The notes beneath the pieces were generated by a model, which saw nothing but the letters and a program-made list of their open reading frames with translations, was not told the DNA's origin and made no database searches. This document shows, one piece after another, positions 27,443 through 36,281 of a DNA stretch of 64,000 bases (its first letter is position 1; each line of letters starts with the position of its first letter). The position numbers and the translations under genes are program-made. The stretch is from Nocardia sp. BMG51109 (GTDB taxonomy: Bacteria > Actinomycetota > Actinomycetes > Mycobacteriales > Mycobacteriaceae), in contig NZ_JAFQ01000004.1 in the NCBI RefSeq assembly GCF_000526215.1, forward strand, positions 2,666,001 through 2,730,000, read 5' to 3'.

Positions 27443-27598
27443 AATGCTCTCCTTTTCGGGGCCGGTCGCCGGGTTCGGCGGTGTGTGCGTATTCAGGCGC
27501 GCTGACGTTTCTTCTGCTGCTGCACAAGTTTTCGATGGTGGTGGGCAGGGTTGGCTCGCGCGAGTGGGGTTGATAGTGAAAGTTATGGGGTCCGAGCC

Positions 27599-27868
27599 TC
27601 AGACAGGCCCGTGGGGATGAGCGAGATCGTAAGCGCGGGAGAGTTTCTCGGGGACGACCATGCGCCAAGCATCGACGACGAGTTCACGGGCCTCGGCCGG
27701 GTCCAGGGCCGCGAGGTCGGCGTGGATCCAGTGGAAGCGCATATCCGATGCCGACGGCATCTGAAACTTGTGCGGCTCGCTCGCGACGAGCGCCGCTCGC
27801 TCCTCCTTGGGAAACGCGAAGCCCATCACGGTCTCGTCGATCGGCGAAGCCGACACCCCGCCCGTCAC
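27599..27868 (-). CDS. MmcQ/YjbR-family protein, probably N-terminally truncated
   Basis: 89 residues from GTG 27868. The visible part matches the C-terminal two thirds of YjbR/MmcQ (CyaY-like fold) proteins: ETVMGFAFPKEERAALVASE, FHWIHADLAALDPAEARELV and VDAWRMVVPEKLSRAYD. Family members are usually 115-125 residues; the first strand-helix unit is missing and the frame above 27868 encodes unrelated Gly/Pro/Arg-rich sequence. Either the gene was truncated by rearrangement at about 27,870 or it is a short variant. DNA binding is proposed for the family but not proved. Confidence 0.6.
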   Translation of the reverse strand: MTGGVSASPIDETVMGFAFPKEERAALVASEPHKFQMPSASDMRFHWIHADLAALDPAEARELVVDAWRMVVPEKLSRAYDLAHPHGPV

Positions 27869-27926
27869 GCCGTCCTGATTGGGCCCCGCGCGAGGGCGCT
27901 GGTCGGAGAACCCGGGGCCGGGGGCG

Positions 27927-28358
27927 CTATTTCTGCTCGGGTTGTGCCTGCGGGGCGCCCGGGACGAGGGCGTTCTGGAGGCCCTCGGCGGTGCGGTTCA
28001 CGCCGTCTACGACCTCGTTGGGGACAGCGTCCGGGACGGGGGCGCGGAACTCGCCGATTCGCACGCTGCGCGGTTCGGGTGCCGGGGGTGCCTCGGGCTC
28101 CTCCGGCTTCGGGGCCGGGCGCGGTGCGGCCTGCGGCTTCGGCGCGGGAGCGCTGTTCTGCGGTGCGGCGGGGCGCAATTCGGCGGGCTGTTCCGTGTTC
28201 TGCTCGGCCTGTGGTGAAGTCACCCCCGGCTGCCCGGGGCCCGGGGCGGCCATCGCCACACCGGCGCCCGTTATCGCGATCGCTACCGGCAGCGCCACAA
28301 GTGCGGCGCGAATTCCGGTCTGCACGTTCCGCTTACGACGCACCACGTCGGACACCAT
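27927..28358 (-). CDS. Secreted Pro-rich hypothetical protein
   Basis: 143 residues from ATG 28358, with GCGAGG and a GGAG further up as ribosome-binding sequence. An Arg-rich start (MVSDVVRRKRNVQTG) leads into a signal-peptide core (IRAALVALPVAIAITGAGVA) with cleavage after AMA-A. The mature part is dominated by Pro, Ala, Gln and Glu (APKPQAAPRPAPKPEEPEAP), ending in a short ordered segment DAVPNEVVDGVNRTAEGLQN. No catalytic domain. Likely a cell-wall-spanning or extracellular linker-type protein. Confidence 0.65.
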   Translation of the reverse strand: MVSDVVRRKRNVQTGIRAALVALPVAIAITGAGVAMAAPGPGQPGVTSPQAEQNTEQPAELRPAAPQNSAPAPKPQAAPRPAPKPEEPEAPPAPEPRSVRIGEFRAPVPDAVPNEVVDGVNRTAEGLQNALVPGAPQAQPEQK

Positions 28359-28582
28359 CCTCGCTGTGATCTCCCGACCCCGGCGACCCTGTGCCGCCAG
28401 GCAAGATCGTAGCGGGCCGAGCGGCTTCCGCCCAGTGCCCCGTTGCGGCGGCCCGCCGGTCCGGCCGGGTGCGCCGCGGCCCGTGGTCTCGCGACGACAC
28501 GCCCCCGTCGTGCCGGTGCGCCGGGCCGTGCCGTGTGCGAGTCGCCCGATCAGTCGGCGCCGGATACGTGCCGCGCGTACAT

Positions 28583-28776
28583 GGCTGATCGGGCCCGTGC
28601 CGGATGCCTGGCCGGCAAGTGGCCGATCGGCCGGTGCTGGATGTCTGCCGGGTGTACGTGGCTGGTCGGCCGGTGCTGGATGTCTGCCGTGTACGTGGCT
28701 GGTCGGGCGGTGCTGGATGCCGGCCGCGTGTTGGTGGCTGATCGGGCGGTGTGGGTCGGTTGCCCGCCGTGCAAGT
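28583..28776. repeat. 37-41-bp imperfect tandem repeat array
   Basis: Five consecutive units start with GGCTGATCGG, GGCCGATCGG or GGCTGGTCGG and share CGGTGCTGGATGTCTGCCG-like cores: 28583-28620, 28621-28659, 28660-28696, 28697-28735 and 28736-28776. More degenerate relatives extend to about 28,510 and 28,815. Unit lengths are not multiples of 3. The array fills the space between the secreted Pro-rich gene and the end of the LuxR gene. Confidence 0.8.
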
Positions 28777-28871
28777 CGCACGGCGGGCGGTGCCGGGTGC
28801 CTGCCGTGCCGTCGGGACGTGGGTTGTGCCGCTCGACCGAGATTGTGGGTGTCGTTGCGGCACAGCCTGTT

Positions 28872-31496
28872 TCAGTTGCGCTGCTTGCCGCTCGGCGGCT
28901 CGCCCCGCATCAGTTCCGCCAGTGCCTCGCGATCGGTCACGTCCAGCTTGATGCAGGCCCGATACAGGTGGCCCTCCACCGTGCGCACCGAGACGGTGAG
29001 CCGGTCGGCGATCTGCCGGTTGGTCAGGCCCGCCGCCACCAGGTTCGCGATCTCGCGTTCGCGGGCCGTCAGCGGGAGCGGCTGCGCGGACTGCCGCAGT
29101 GCGGGGGTGCTGGCCCCGCCGCACGCCGCGGCCAGCCGGTTCGCGGTCGCGGCCGACTCCAGCAGCCGGCGGCGATCGCCGGAGCGCTCGTGCGCCGAGG
29201 CCGCCTGCGCCGCCGCGTCGGCCGCCGACAGCAGCGAGCCGATCGTCTCGAATTCCGCTGCGGCGGTATCCAGTCCGGGACCGTCGTTGGAGGCGACCGC
29301 CACCGCGTGCCGGGCCTGCGCCTGCACCAGCCGGCCGTCGATGCGGGCGGCGATATCGGCGAGCCGCCCCGCTACGGAGTGGTCGCCGAACCGGGCCGCG
29401 GTGTGCAGCGCCATCGCCTCGATGGCGTGCTGATTGGAGCGGGCCGCGGCGTCGGCGGCCGCGATGGCCAGCCGGACCGCCGGAGTGACGGTGCCCTCGG
29501 CCGCCGCCTGCCAGGCGCGCGCGATATCGAGTTGCGCCTCGTATATCGCCGAGTGCCGGCCGCCGCGGCGATCGGCCTCGGCGATGGTCTCCTTGGCCTC
29601 GGCGGCACGGCCCAGCGCGGAATACGCCTCGGCCAGGCGGACTCTCGCCGGGTACATCCACGCGGCGGCGCCCTCGGCGGTGAGCGCGGCCAGGGCCTGC
29701 TCGAGGTTCTCGACGCCGTCGGGGAAGCGGCCCTGGGCCACATCGACCGTGCCCTGCAAGATCTTCGACAGCCCCCACGCCAGATACTGCCCGGGCGAGG
29801 AGTAGCCGAAATACGCGGAGGCGCACCGCCGCGCGGACTCCAGATCGCCGGTGAAGGTCAGCGCCAGCACCTCGGCGTGCGCGGACATGAACCGGTTCAG
29901 GCCGTCGATGTGGGACTCCACCTCGTGCCCGCGCGCGGCGTACTTGCGGGCGGCCTCGCCGCGGCCCATCAGCGCCAGCGCCAGGCCACCTCCGAACGAG
30001 GCCCACCACACCGCCCACGGCGGCGATTCGTCGTCCGACATCACCTTCTCGGCGTCGATGAACGCGTCCTCCAGCCGGTTCTCGTTCACCGCGCACGCGG
30101 AGGCCAAGCCCTGCAACGTCAGTCGCAGCTTCGGATGGTCGACCTTGCCGCGGACCAGCGCCAGCACCTCGTCGGCGCGGTCGGCATCGCCCATGGACCA
30201 CAACAGGTTCGCCACCCGGGTGCTGCCCCAGCGGACCAGTTGCAGTTCGTTCAGCTGATCGGGATCGAAACTGGCCAGGGTGCGCTCGGCCTCGATCCGA
30301 TGGCCCTGGTACAGCAGCGCGCGGGCGAGCAGGTCGGCCGATTCGACACCGCCGCGGCGCTCCACGGCGGCCCGGGCGAAGCGCTCGCCGAGCGGGATGT
30401 TGGCCAGCCCGATGGCGTCGGCGGAGGCCGCCTCGAACAGCTCCAGATCGGCGGATTTGTCACTGTCCAGGGCCAATTCGGCCAGCCGGATGCGATCGGA
30501 GGCGGACTTGATCGGCCGCTCCCGCAGCGAGGAGTACAACCGGCCGCGTAATCGCCGCGCCGAGGCGATGCCCAGCCGCCGCCGGATCACCTCCCCGAAC
30601 AGCGGATGGTTGTAGCGCACCAGCAGCTGGTGGGCGTTGTCGGTGAGGCTGACGATCCGGATGACGCCGCGGGATTCGGCCGACTCCACCGATTCCTCGC
30701 CGGCCAGTTCGGCCAGCACGTCCAGATCGATCGGCTCGCAGAAGGTGAGCAGTTCCAGGACCCGCAGCACGTCCTCGGGCAGCTGCTCGACCCGATCCTC
30801 CAGCAGCGCGGCCAGTTCCGAGGTGACCGCGGCCCGGCCGCGCAGCTGCCAGACGCCGTTGACCTGCTTCAGCGATCCGGCCTCCAGCGCGCCCTCCACC
30901 AGATGCCGCAGGAACAGGGCGTTTCCGCCCGAGGACTCCCACATCAGGTTGGCGGTGAAGCCCTCCAGCTGCCCGCCGAGCATATTCTCGACCAGCTCGA
31001 CGCTCTGGCGTTCGGTGAAGGGGGACAGGTCGATTCGTAGCAGGTGCCCGTCTTTCCACAGCGATGTCACCGCGTCGGGCACCGGGACGCCGCTGCGCAC
31101 GGTGCACACGATGTGCGCCGCCTTGTCGATGGCCAACTGCAGCAACAGGGTTGCCGACAACTGGTCGAGCAGGTGGGCGTCGTCGACGCCGATGATGGTG
31201 TGGCCGTCGGCGAGCAGCGCCTCGCGCGCCGCGGCCATGAACGTCACCGGATCGTGCGCGGTGTAGACGCCCACCATGTGCGCGAAGACGCCGAGCGGAA
31301 TGCTGCGGGCCGACTCGGTGCCGGCCACCCACCGGACGTTGCCGCCCACGGCGGCCGTCGCCTGTCGGGCCAGCGTCGTCTTCCCTACGCCGGCATCCCC
31401 CGTCAGCACGGCGCCGACGAAATCCGTGCCGGTGAGAGCCGCGCGGATCGACTCGAGTTCGTTTCCGCGTTCGATCATCGGCCAGTTCCGAGCCAT
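28872..31496 (-). CDS. Large ATP-binding LuxR-family (LAL) transcriptional regulator
   Basis: 874 residues. The N-terminal AAA/NACHT-like ATPase has Walker A LTGDAGVGKTTLARQ (31-45) and Walker B-like HTIIGVDDAH. A long helical, TPR-like middle spans about 300-780. The C-terminal LuxR helix-turn-helix (about 812-865) reads PLTAREREIANLVAAGLTNR, QIADRLTVSVRTVEGHL. This is the LAL/MalT architecture, in which ligand and ATP binding switch DNA binding. Target unknown; neighbouring metabolic genes are not obviously its regulon. TAAAGT (31509-31504) lies exactly 7 nt before the ATG, suggesting a leaderless transcript. Confidence 0.88.
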   Translation of the reverse strand: MARNWPMIERGNELESIRAALTGTDFVGAVLTGDAGVGKTTLARQATAAVGGNVRWVAGTESARSIPLGVFAHMVGVYTAHDPVTFMAAAREALLADGHTIIGVDDAHLLDQLSATLLLQLAIDKAAHIVCTVRSGVPVPDAVTSLWKDGHLLRIDLSPFTERQSVELVENMLGGQLEGFTANLMWESSGGNALFLRHLVEGALEAGSLKQVNGVWQLRGRAAVTSELAALLEDRVEQLPEDVLRVLELLTFCEPIDLDVLAELAGEESVESAESRGVIRIVSLTDNAHQLLVRYNHPLFGEVIRRRLGIASARRLRGRLYSSLRERPIKSASDRIRLAELALDSDKSADLELFEAASADAIGLANIPLGERFARAAVERRGGVESADLLARALLYQGHRIEAERTLASFDPDQLNELQLVRWGSTRVANLLWSMGDADRADEVLALVRGKVDHPKLRLTLQGLASACAVNENRLEDAFIDAEKVMSDDESPPWAVWWASFGGGLALALMGRGEAARKYAARGHEVESHIDGLNRFMSAHAEVLALTFTGDLESARRCASAYFGYSSPGQYLAWGLSKILQGTVDVAQGRFPDGVENLEQALAALTAEGAAAWMYPARVRLAEAYSALGRAAEAKETIAEADRRGGRHSAIYEAQLDIARAWQAAAEGTVTPAVRLAIAAADAAARSNQHAIEAMALHTAARFGDHSVAGRLADIAARIDGRLVQAQARHAVAVASNDGPGLDTAAAEFETIGSLLSAADAAAQAASAHERSGDRRRLLESAATANRLAAACGGASTPALRQSAQPLPLTAREREIANLVAAGLTNRQIADRLTVSVRTVEGHLYRACIKLDVTDREALAELMRGEPPSGKQRN

Positions 31497-31509
31497 GCGG
31501 ATTACTTTA
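31497..31509 (-). promoter_or_regulatory. Probable -10 element of the LuxR gene (leaderless start)
   Basis: Minus-strand TAAAGT followed by 7 nt and ATG 31496. It fits TANNNT; no clear -35 and no Shine-Dalgarno sequence. Spacing is the same as at the UvrA-like, MocR, pta and SRPBCC genes. Confidence 0.4.
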
Positions 31510-31795
31510 GTGCCTCATCTAATGTGAGCGGAGCGAACGAACCCCGAACGGACCCAGGCAGATCCAGGGCGGATGTTCACCTGCTATCAACCATCGCGCG
31601 ATCGGCGCCCAGTCAACTGTTCAGGCGACCAGGTTGTTGGTCTCCGGTCCGGCCGCATTCGCTCGGTGGTCAGCGCCGGGCCGCATGGGGAATGGCGTGC
31701 CCCGGGGGATGTGCGGTGCTCCCGGGTGCGGCCACGGCGGCGCACCGCGCAGCCTGTGAAACGCAGGCGAACCCGGGAGCGGGCACGTGGAACGG

Positions 31796-32899
31796 TCAGC
31801 GGTCGGCCCACACCTCGTCGATGGGGGTCGCCTCGGACGGTGGCGGGGTGGGGGTGCCGCTGGGCGTCCGGGAGAAGCGGGGGGCCGGGGCGTGCTGGAC
31901 CACGCCGTCGATCTCCACCAGCGATTCGCGGGCGGCGATGTGGCCGTTCTCGGTGGCCTCGGTGAAGGTCAGGACGGGGGTGACGCAGGCGTCGGTGCCC
32001 TCGAATACGGCCGCCCACTCGTCCCGGGTCCTGGTCTTGATCCGCTCCGCGAACAGCTTTTTCAGCTGTTCCTGGCCGTTCGGGTCGAGCTGCGCGGGCA
32101 GGCCCTCCGGATCGACCTCGAGGCCCTTCAGGAATTCGGCGTAGAACTGCGGCTCGATGCAGCCGACGGCCAGGTACTTGCCGTCGGAGGTCTCGTAGGT
32201 GTCGTAGAACGCCATGCCGGTGTCGAGCAGGTTGGTGCCGCGCTCGTCCGACCACAGGCCCATGCCACGCATACCCCAGATCATGTGCGACAGCGCCAGC
32301 GCGCCGTCGACCATGGCGGAGTCGATGACCTGTCCCTTGCCGGAGCTCTGCCGCTCCACCAGCGCCGCGAGGACCCCGAACACCAGGAACATCGAGCCGC
32401 CGCCGAAGTCGCCCACCATGTTCAGCGGCGGCACCGGCCGTTCGCCCTTGTGGCCGATGGCATTCAGCACGCCGGTCAGCGAGATGTAGTTGATGTCGTG
32501 GCCGGCCCGGTCGGCCATCGGGCCGTGCTGGCCCCAGCCGGTCATGCGGCCGTAGATCAGCCGCGGGTTGCGCGCCAGCGCCTCGTCCGGGCCGAGGCCC
32601 ATGCGCTCGGTGACGCCGGGCCGGAAGCCCTCGAGCAGGACATCGGCCCTCTCGAGGAGTCCGAGCACCTTCTCGATATCGGCCTGCTCCTTCAGGTTCG
32701 CCTCGACGATGGTGCGGCCGCGCCACTGCGGGCGCTCCATGAACCCCGGCAGCATGCCGGGCCGCTGCACCCGCACCACGTCCGCGCCCAGGTCCGCGAG
32801 CAGCAGCGCCGCGTGCGGACCGGGGCCGATGCCGGCCAGCTCGACAACTCGGATGCCCGCCAGCGGGCCCTGCCTGGAAGCCATGGATGGAGTGCTCAC
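31796..32899 (-). CDS. CaiB/BaiF-family protein, alpha-methylacyl-CoA racemase-like
   Basis: 367 residues from GTG 32899, with an AGGTAGGG ribosome-binding site. Class III CoA-transferase fold: LAGIRVVELAGIGPGPHAAL at the N-terminus, then AGHDINYISLTG, VGDFGGGSMFL and GCIEPQFYAEF. The last three contain the His, Asp and Glu of alpha-methylacyl-CoA racemase (H126, D156, E241 in the M. tuberculosis MCR). MCR epimerises 2-methylacyl-CoA esters during branched-chain lipid and sterol side-chain breakdown. A genuine CoA transferase cannot be excluded by eye. Confidence 0.82.
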   Translation of the reverse strand: MSTPSMASRQGPLAGIRVVELAGIGPGPHAALLLADLGADVVRVQRPGMLPGFMERPQWRGRTIVEANLKEQADIEKVLGLLERADVLLEGFRPGVTERMGLGPDEALARNPRLIYGRMTGWGQHGPMADRAGHDINYISLTGVLNAIGHKGERPVPPLNMVGDFGGGSMFLVFGVLAALVERQSSGKGQVIDSAMVDGALALSHMIWGMRGMGLWSDERGTNLLDTGMAFYDTYETSDGKYLAVGCIEPQFYAEFLKGLEVDPEGLPAQLDPNGQEQLKKLFAERIKTRTRDEWAAVFEGTDACVTPVLTFTEATENGHIAARESLVEIDGVVQHAPAPRFSRTPSGTPTPPPSEATPIDEVWADR

Positions 32900-33017
32900 G
32901 CCCTACCTCGCTCGTCGTCAGTAATTGACAATACGACAATAACTCGGCTCCCCGCGAGGATGTGAGCCGCGGTCGGCCCCGATTCCGAGGGCCGCGGATC
33001 CGGCCCGGTGGTGGCCG

Positions 33018-33878
33018 CTATTCGACCACCGGGAACGGCAACGTATCGCCCGGCGAGGGTTTCGGCAGGTCGGCGCGGCGGATGCGGAGGGTGGGCGTCG
33101 GCTCCTCGGGCGCCGGGGGCACCCGCACCGGCAGCCGATAGCAGGCGCGGGCATTGTTCTCCAGGACCCGATACATGTCGGTGCCGATGGCGTCGGCGAT
33201 CAGCTCGATATCCGAGTCCCGGAACGGCCGCCCGGCGCGGTTGCCCGGCAGATCGGAGCCGAACATCAGCGCCTCGGGATTGACCGCGTGGATCCGCCGC
33301 AGCGCCGTGACGACGTTCATCGACACCCGGCCGAATCCGGACGCCTTCACCTTGACGCCCCGATCGACCAGATCCAGCAGATACGGCAGGCATTCGTCGG
33401 ACATGCCGAGATGGTCGATCGACAGCGCCGGCAGCTTCGAGATGACCGGTTCCAGGGAGCCGAGCATGGACCCGTCGATGTACAGCTCGACATGCCAGCC
33501 GGCGATCTCGTAGGCGCGCAGGGCCTGCATGGTCAGCGTCACGATGTCGCCGGCGGCGCGCTTGAGGTTGAACCGGATCGCGCGCACGCCGGCGCGGTCC
33601 AGGTCGGCGATGTCCTCGTCGGTGGCGTCCGGGTCCAGGTTCACCACGCCCACCCAGTCCGGGCCGAGCTCGGCCAGCGACGCCCGCAGGAAGTCGGTAT
33701 CGGTGCCCTGGAACGACGCGGCCACCACCGCACCACCGTCGATATCGAAGCGGGACATGCGCTTTCGATAATCCTCGATGGTGAAGGGCTCCGGCAGGTA
33801 GCCCTCGTTCTCGACCAGCGGGTACCGCGGATCGATGATGTGGAGATGGGCATCGAACACGTGATCAGCATGCCTCAC
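33018..33878 (-). CDS. Amidohydrolase-2 family protein (TIM-barrel metal-dependent hydrolase)
   Basis: 286 residues from GTG 33878. Barrel motifs: FDAHLHIID at strand 1 (HxH metal ligands), IDHLGM (strand 6 histidine) and FGSDLPG (strand 8 aspartate), plus RAIRFNL in the middle. The family includes decarboxylases (ACMSD-like) and lactonases such as 2-pyrone-4,6-dicarboxylate hydrolase. Substrate unknown. It sits between the racemase and fprA, all on the minus strand, with about 100 bp on each side. Confidence 0.8.
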   Translation of the reverse strand: MRHADHVFDAHLHIIDPRYPLVENEGYLPEPFTIEDYRKRMSRFDIDGGAVVAASFQGTDTDFLRASLAELGPDWVGVVNLDPDATDEDIADLDRAGVRAIRFNLKRAAGDIVTLTMQALRAYEIAGWHVELYIDGSMLGSLEPVISKLPALSIDHLGMSDECLPYLLDLVDRGVKVKASGFGRVSMNVVTALRRIHAVNPEALMFGSDLPGNRAGRPFRDSDIELIADAIGTDMYRVLENNARACYRLPVRVPPAPEEPTPTLRIRRADLPKPSPGDTLPFPVVE

Positions 33879-33978
33879 GACGATGACGAATGCGTAAGAG
33901 CCGGGGTGAACGTCCCGGGCGGCGGCCCGATGAACCCCGGTGGCAGCGGCCCGAACTCAGTGGCGGCGCATCCTCGTC

Positions 33979-35367
33979 TCAGGCCTTGTGCGGCTCGCTG
34001 GCGGCGAGCATCTCGTGCCGCTCGACGACCTTCACGCGCTCGCGGCCCTGGGGCTCGCCGAGGGAGCGTTCGTGGGCGTCGAGGCGGTACCAGCCGGCCC
34101 AGGTGGTGAACGGGATGCCCTTACTTTCCAGCCACGTCGTGACGGCTTCCGGCTCCCGCTCGGGGGCGTGGGTGAAGCCGGCGGCGTCGTCGAGCAGGCA
34201 GGCGATGGTCTCGTTGGCGTCGCCCTTGGTGTGGCCGATCAGGCCGACCGGGCCGCGCTTGATCCAGCCCGTGACATAGGTGGCGGGCACGAACCGCTGC
34301 GCGTGCTCGTCGGCGTTCTCGTCGGCCAGCACCCGGCCGGCCTCGTTCGGGACCGTGCCGGCCTGCTCGTCGAACGGCAGCTGCGGGATGTTCTGCGACA
34401 GGTAGCCCACGGCCCGGTAGACCGCCCGCACGTCCCAGTCGTTGTAAGCGCCGGTGCCCTTCACGTTGCCGGTGCCGTCCAGCTCGGTGCGCTCGGTGCG
34501 CAGGCCCGTCACCTTGCCGTCCTCGCCGACGATCTCGTGCGGCGACTCGAAGAAGTGCAGGAACAGCTTGTGCGGACGGTCGCCCGCATCGCGGATCGCC
34601 CACTGCTCGAGGGTGTTGCAGACCATGTCGACCTGCTTGGAATGCCGGCGCGCGGCCTCCGAGCCCTCGTCGTAGTCGATGTCGGCGGGGTCGACGATGA
34701 CCTCGACGTTCGGCGAGTGGTCGAGTTCGCGCAGCTCCAGCGGGGTGAACTTGGCCTGCGCGGGTCCGCGGCGGCCGAACACGTGCACCTCGAGGGCCTT
34801 GTTGCTGCGCAGGCCCTCGTACACGTTCGGCGGGATCTCCGTGGGCAGCAGCTCGTCACCGGTCTTGGCCAGTACCCGCGCCACGTCCAGCGCGACGTTG
34901 CCGACGCCGAGGACCGCGACCTTCTCCGCCTCCAGCGGCCAGGACCGCGGCACGTCGGGGTGGCCGTCGTACCAGGACACGAAGTCGGCGGCACCGTAGG
35001 AGCCGTCCAGGTCGATGCCCGGCACCGGCAGCGCGCGGTCGGCGTTGGCGCCGGTGGAGAAGATCACCGCGTCGTAGAACCGGCGCAGATCCGTCAGGGT
35101 GATGTCGGTGCCGTAGTCGATATTGCCCAGCAGCCGCACCTGCGGCTTGTCGAGGACCTTGTGCAGCGCGGCGACGATGCCCTTGATGCGCGGGTGGTCG
35201 GGAGCGACACCGTAGCGAATCAGCCCGAACGGGGCCGGCATCCGCTCGTACAGGTCGATGTTCACCTCGGCATCGGACTTCATCAGGGCGTCGGCGGCGT
35301 AGATTCCGGCCGGTCCGGCACCCACGATCGCAATGCGCAGTGGGTTGGTCGCACTGTATTCCGTCAT
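33979..35367 (-). CDS. fprA: NADPH-ferredoxin/adrenodoxin-type reductase
   Basis: 462 residues from ATG 35367 (MTEYSATNPLRIAIVGAGPA); ATG 35406 would add 13 residues. FAD Rossmann motif GAGPAGIYAADAL, substrate loop PFGLIRYGVAPDH, NADP-binding GVGNVALDVARVL and HVFGRRGPAQAKFT, and the C-terminal TGWIKRGPVGLIGHTKGDA typical of FprA/adrenodoxin reductase. It delivers electrons from NADPH to ferredoxins that feed P450s and iron-sulfur enzymes. A near-consensus iron box lies 71 bp above the start, implying iron control through a DtxR/IdeR protein. It could serve the P450 at 57.5 kb, but that is speculative. Confidence 0.93.
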   Translation of the reverse strand: MTEYSATNPLRIAIVGAGPAGIYAADALMKSDAEVNIDLYERMPAPFGLIRYGVAPDHPRIKGIVAALHKVLDKPQVRLLGNIDYGTDITLTDLRRFYDAVIFSTGANADRALPVPGIDLDGSYGAADFVSWYDGHPDVPRSWPLEAEKVAVLGVGNVALDVARVLAKTGDELLPTEIPPNVYEGLRSNKALEVHVFGRRGPAQAKFTPLELRELDHSPNVEVIVDPADIDYDEGSEAARRHSKQVDMVCNTLEQWAIRDAGDRPHKLFLHFFESPHEIVGEDGKVTGLRTERTELDGTGNVKGTGAYNDWDVRAVYRAVGYLSQNIPQLPFDEQAGTVPNEAGRVLADENADEHAQRFVPATYVTGWIKRGPVGLIGHTKGDANETIACLLDDAAGFTHAPEREPEAVTTWLESKGIPFTTWAGWYRLDAHERSLGEPQGRERVKVVERHEMLAASEPHKA

Positions 35368-35437
35368 TCTTACGCGCACCCTCTGGTCGAGAACTCTGTC
35401 CGTCATGTACTCAGCCGTGTATTTTCAGCCGTCGTTC

Positions 35438-35456
35438 TTAGCTTAGGCTAAGTTGA
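35438..35456 (-). promoter_or_regulatory. DtxR/IdeR iron box upstream of fprA
   Basis: The 19 bp TTAGCTTAGGCTAAGTTGA matches the iron box TTAGGTTAGGCTAACCTAA at 15 of 19 positions, including an uninterrupted TTAGGCTAA core. The left part CTTAGC-N4-GCTAAG is a near-perfect dyad. Iron-loaded IdeR would bind here and, from its position just upstream of fprA, probably repress it when iron is plentiful. Confidence 0.7.
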
Positions 35457-35656
35457 CGTGTGGGCCGGGCGGCACCCGGCGGATCCGACTCCTATCGATG
35501 CTGCCTCGTTGCTCCGCAGGATGTCGTTCGTTCCTGGCCGGGGCCAGGAGGTTCTGCCGAGTCTATCGGTGGCGGCTATCGCGGTTATTCCCGGGATCCG
35601 GCGGGAAAACTCGGGTGTGATCTCGCACACCCGCCCCGACCGGGGATGATCGACGC

Positions 35657-36091
35657 ATGACCGACGACGCCCACGACCCGATTCCGATCGACCAGCGCGA
35701 CACCACACGGTCCGCGGTGCCGTTCCTCGCGGCCGCGGCGGTCGCGGTGGTGGTGATCGGCGGGGGCGTGGCCCTGGCCCTGGCGCGGCCGACGGAGAAG
35801 TCCGTCACACCCGAGGACCGGATCGGGGTGGCCGTCGGCAATTTCGCGACGGCGCAGGCGGATACGGATGCCGAGCGGCGCGCGACCGCCGCGTGCCAGG
35901 GATTCGATCCGAATCGGTCGCCGCTGGGCCCGGACGCGCTCGGCAAGAAGGTCGAGATCGCGCGGATCACCGATACCGCCGTCGACGGCGATCGCGCGCA
36001 CGCGACCGTGACGAGCAGGATCGATGGCCGCGAGACGACCGCGACGTGGACCCTCGTCCACTCGGGCGGCTCCTGGCTGGTGTGCCAGTGA
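35657..36091 (+). CDS. Single-pass membrane protein with DUF4878-like external domain
   Basis: 144 residues. A cytoplasmic N-tail rich in Asp and Pro (1-19), a membrane helix (about 20-43, AVPFLAAAAVAVVVIGGGVA), then a domain of about 95 residues with two cysteines (AACQG and the C-terminal WLVCQ) and RAHATVTSRIDGRETTATW. The fold ending in a strand with GGSWLVC resembles the external domain of the Rv0361-like protein at 12-14 kb (DGWKVC). Function unknown. It is followed directly by the riboswitch. Confidence 0.65.
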   Translation: MTDDAHDPIPIDQRDTTRSAVPFLAAAAVAVVVIGGGVALALARPTEKSVTPEDRIGVAVGNFATAQADTDAERRATAACQGFDPNRSPLGPDALGKKVEIARITDTAVDGDRAHATVTSRIDGRETTATWTLVHSGGSWLVCQ

Positions 36092-36144
36092 TAGCGCGAC
36101 CAGGTTTGACACACGGGCCTGTGACCAGGCACTCTCTATTTTCA

Positions 36145-36261
36145 GGTCATGAGCGCCAGCGCCAAGCCCCGGCTCGCTGGCCGGCAACCCTCCTCCGCGG
36201 TGGGGTGCTCCGGGTGACGACCAGGCCACGCATCGAAGTCTCCACGATGCGGCAAGTGCGG
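36145..36261 (+). ncRNA. SAM-IV riboswitch
   Basis: Conserved elements in order: GGTCATGAGCGCCAGCG, AAGCCCCGGC, CGCTGGCCGGCAACCCTCC, GCGGTGGGGTGCTCCGGGTGA, closing strand GACGACC pairing with GGTCAT, then a downstream hairpin GCATCG/CGATGC and GGCAAGTGCGG. This is the actinobacterial SAM-IV aptamer, usually upstream of metZ-type genes. S-adenosylmethionine binding should lower expression of the rhodanese-metZ operon. The AGGAGGT ribosome-binding site starts 7 nt after the aptamer, so control of translation initiation is likely. Confidence 0.93.
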
Positions 36262-36281
36262 ATTCTCAGGAGGTACGAGAA

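Noticed and set aside
28583..28776. Possible CRISPR array in the 37-41-bp repeats
   Set aside because: Imperfect head-to-tail repetition without spacers; a minisatellite explains it.
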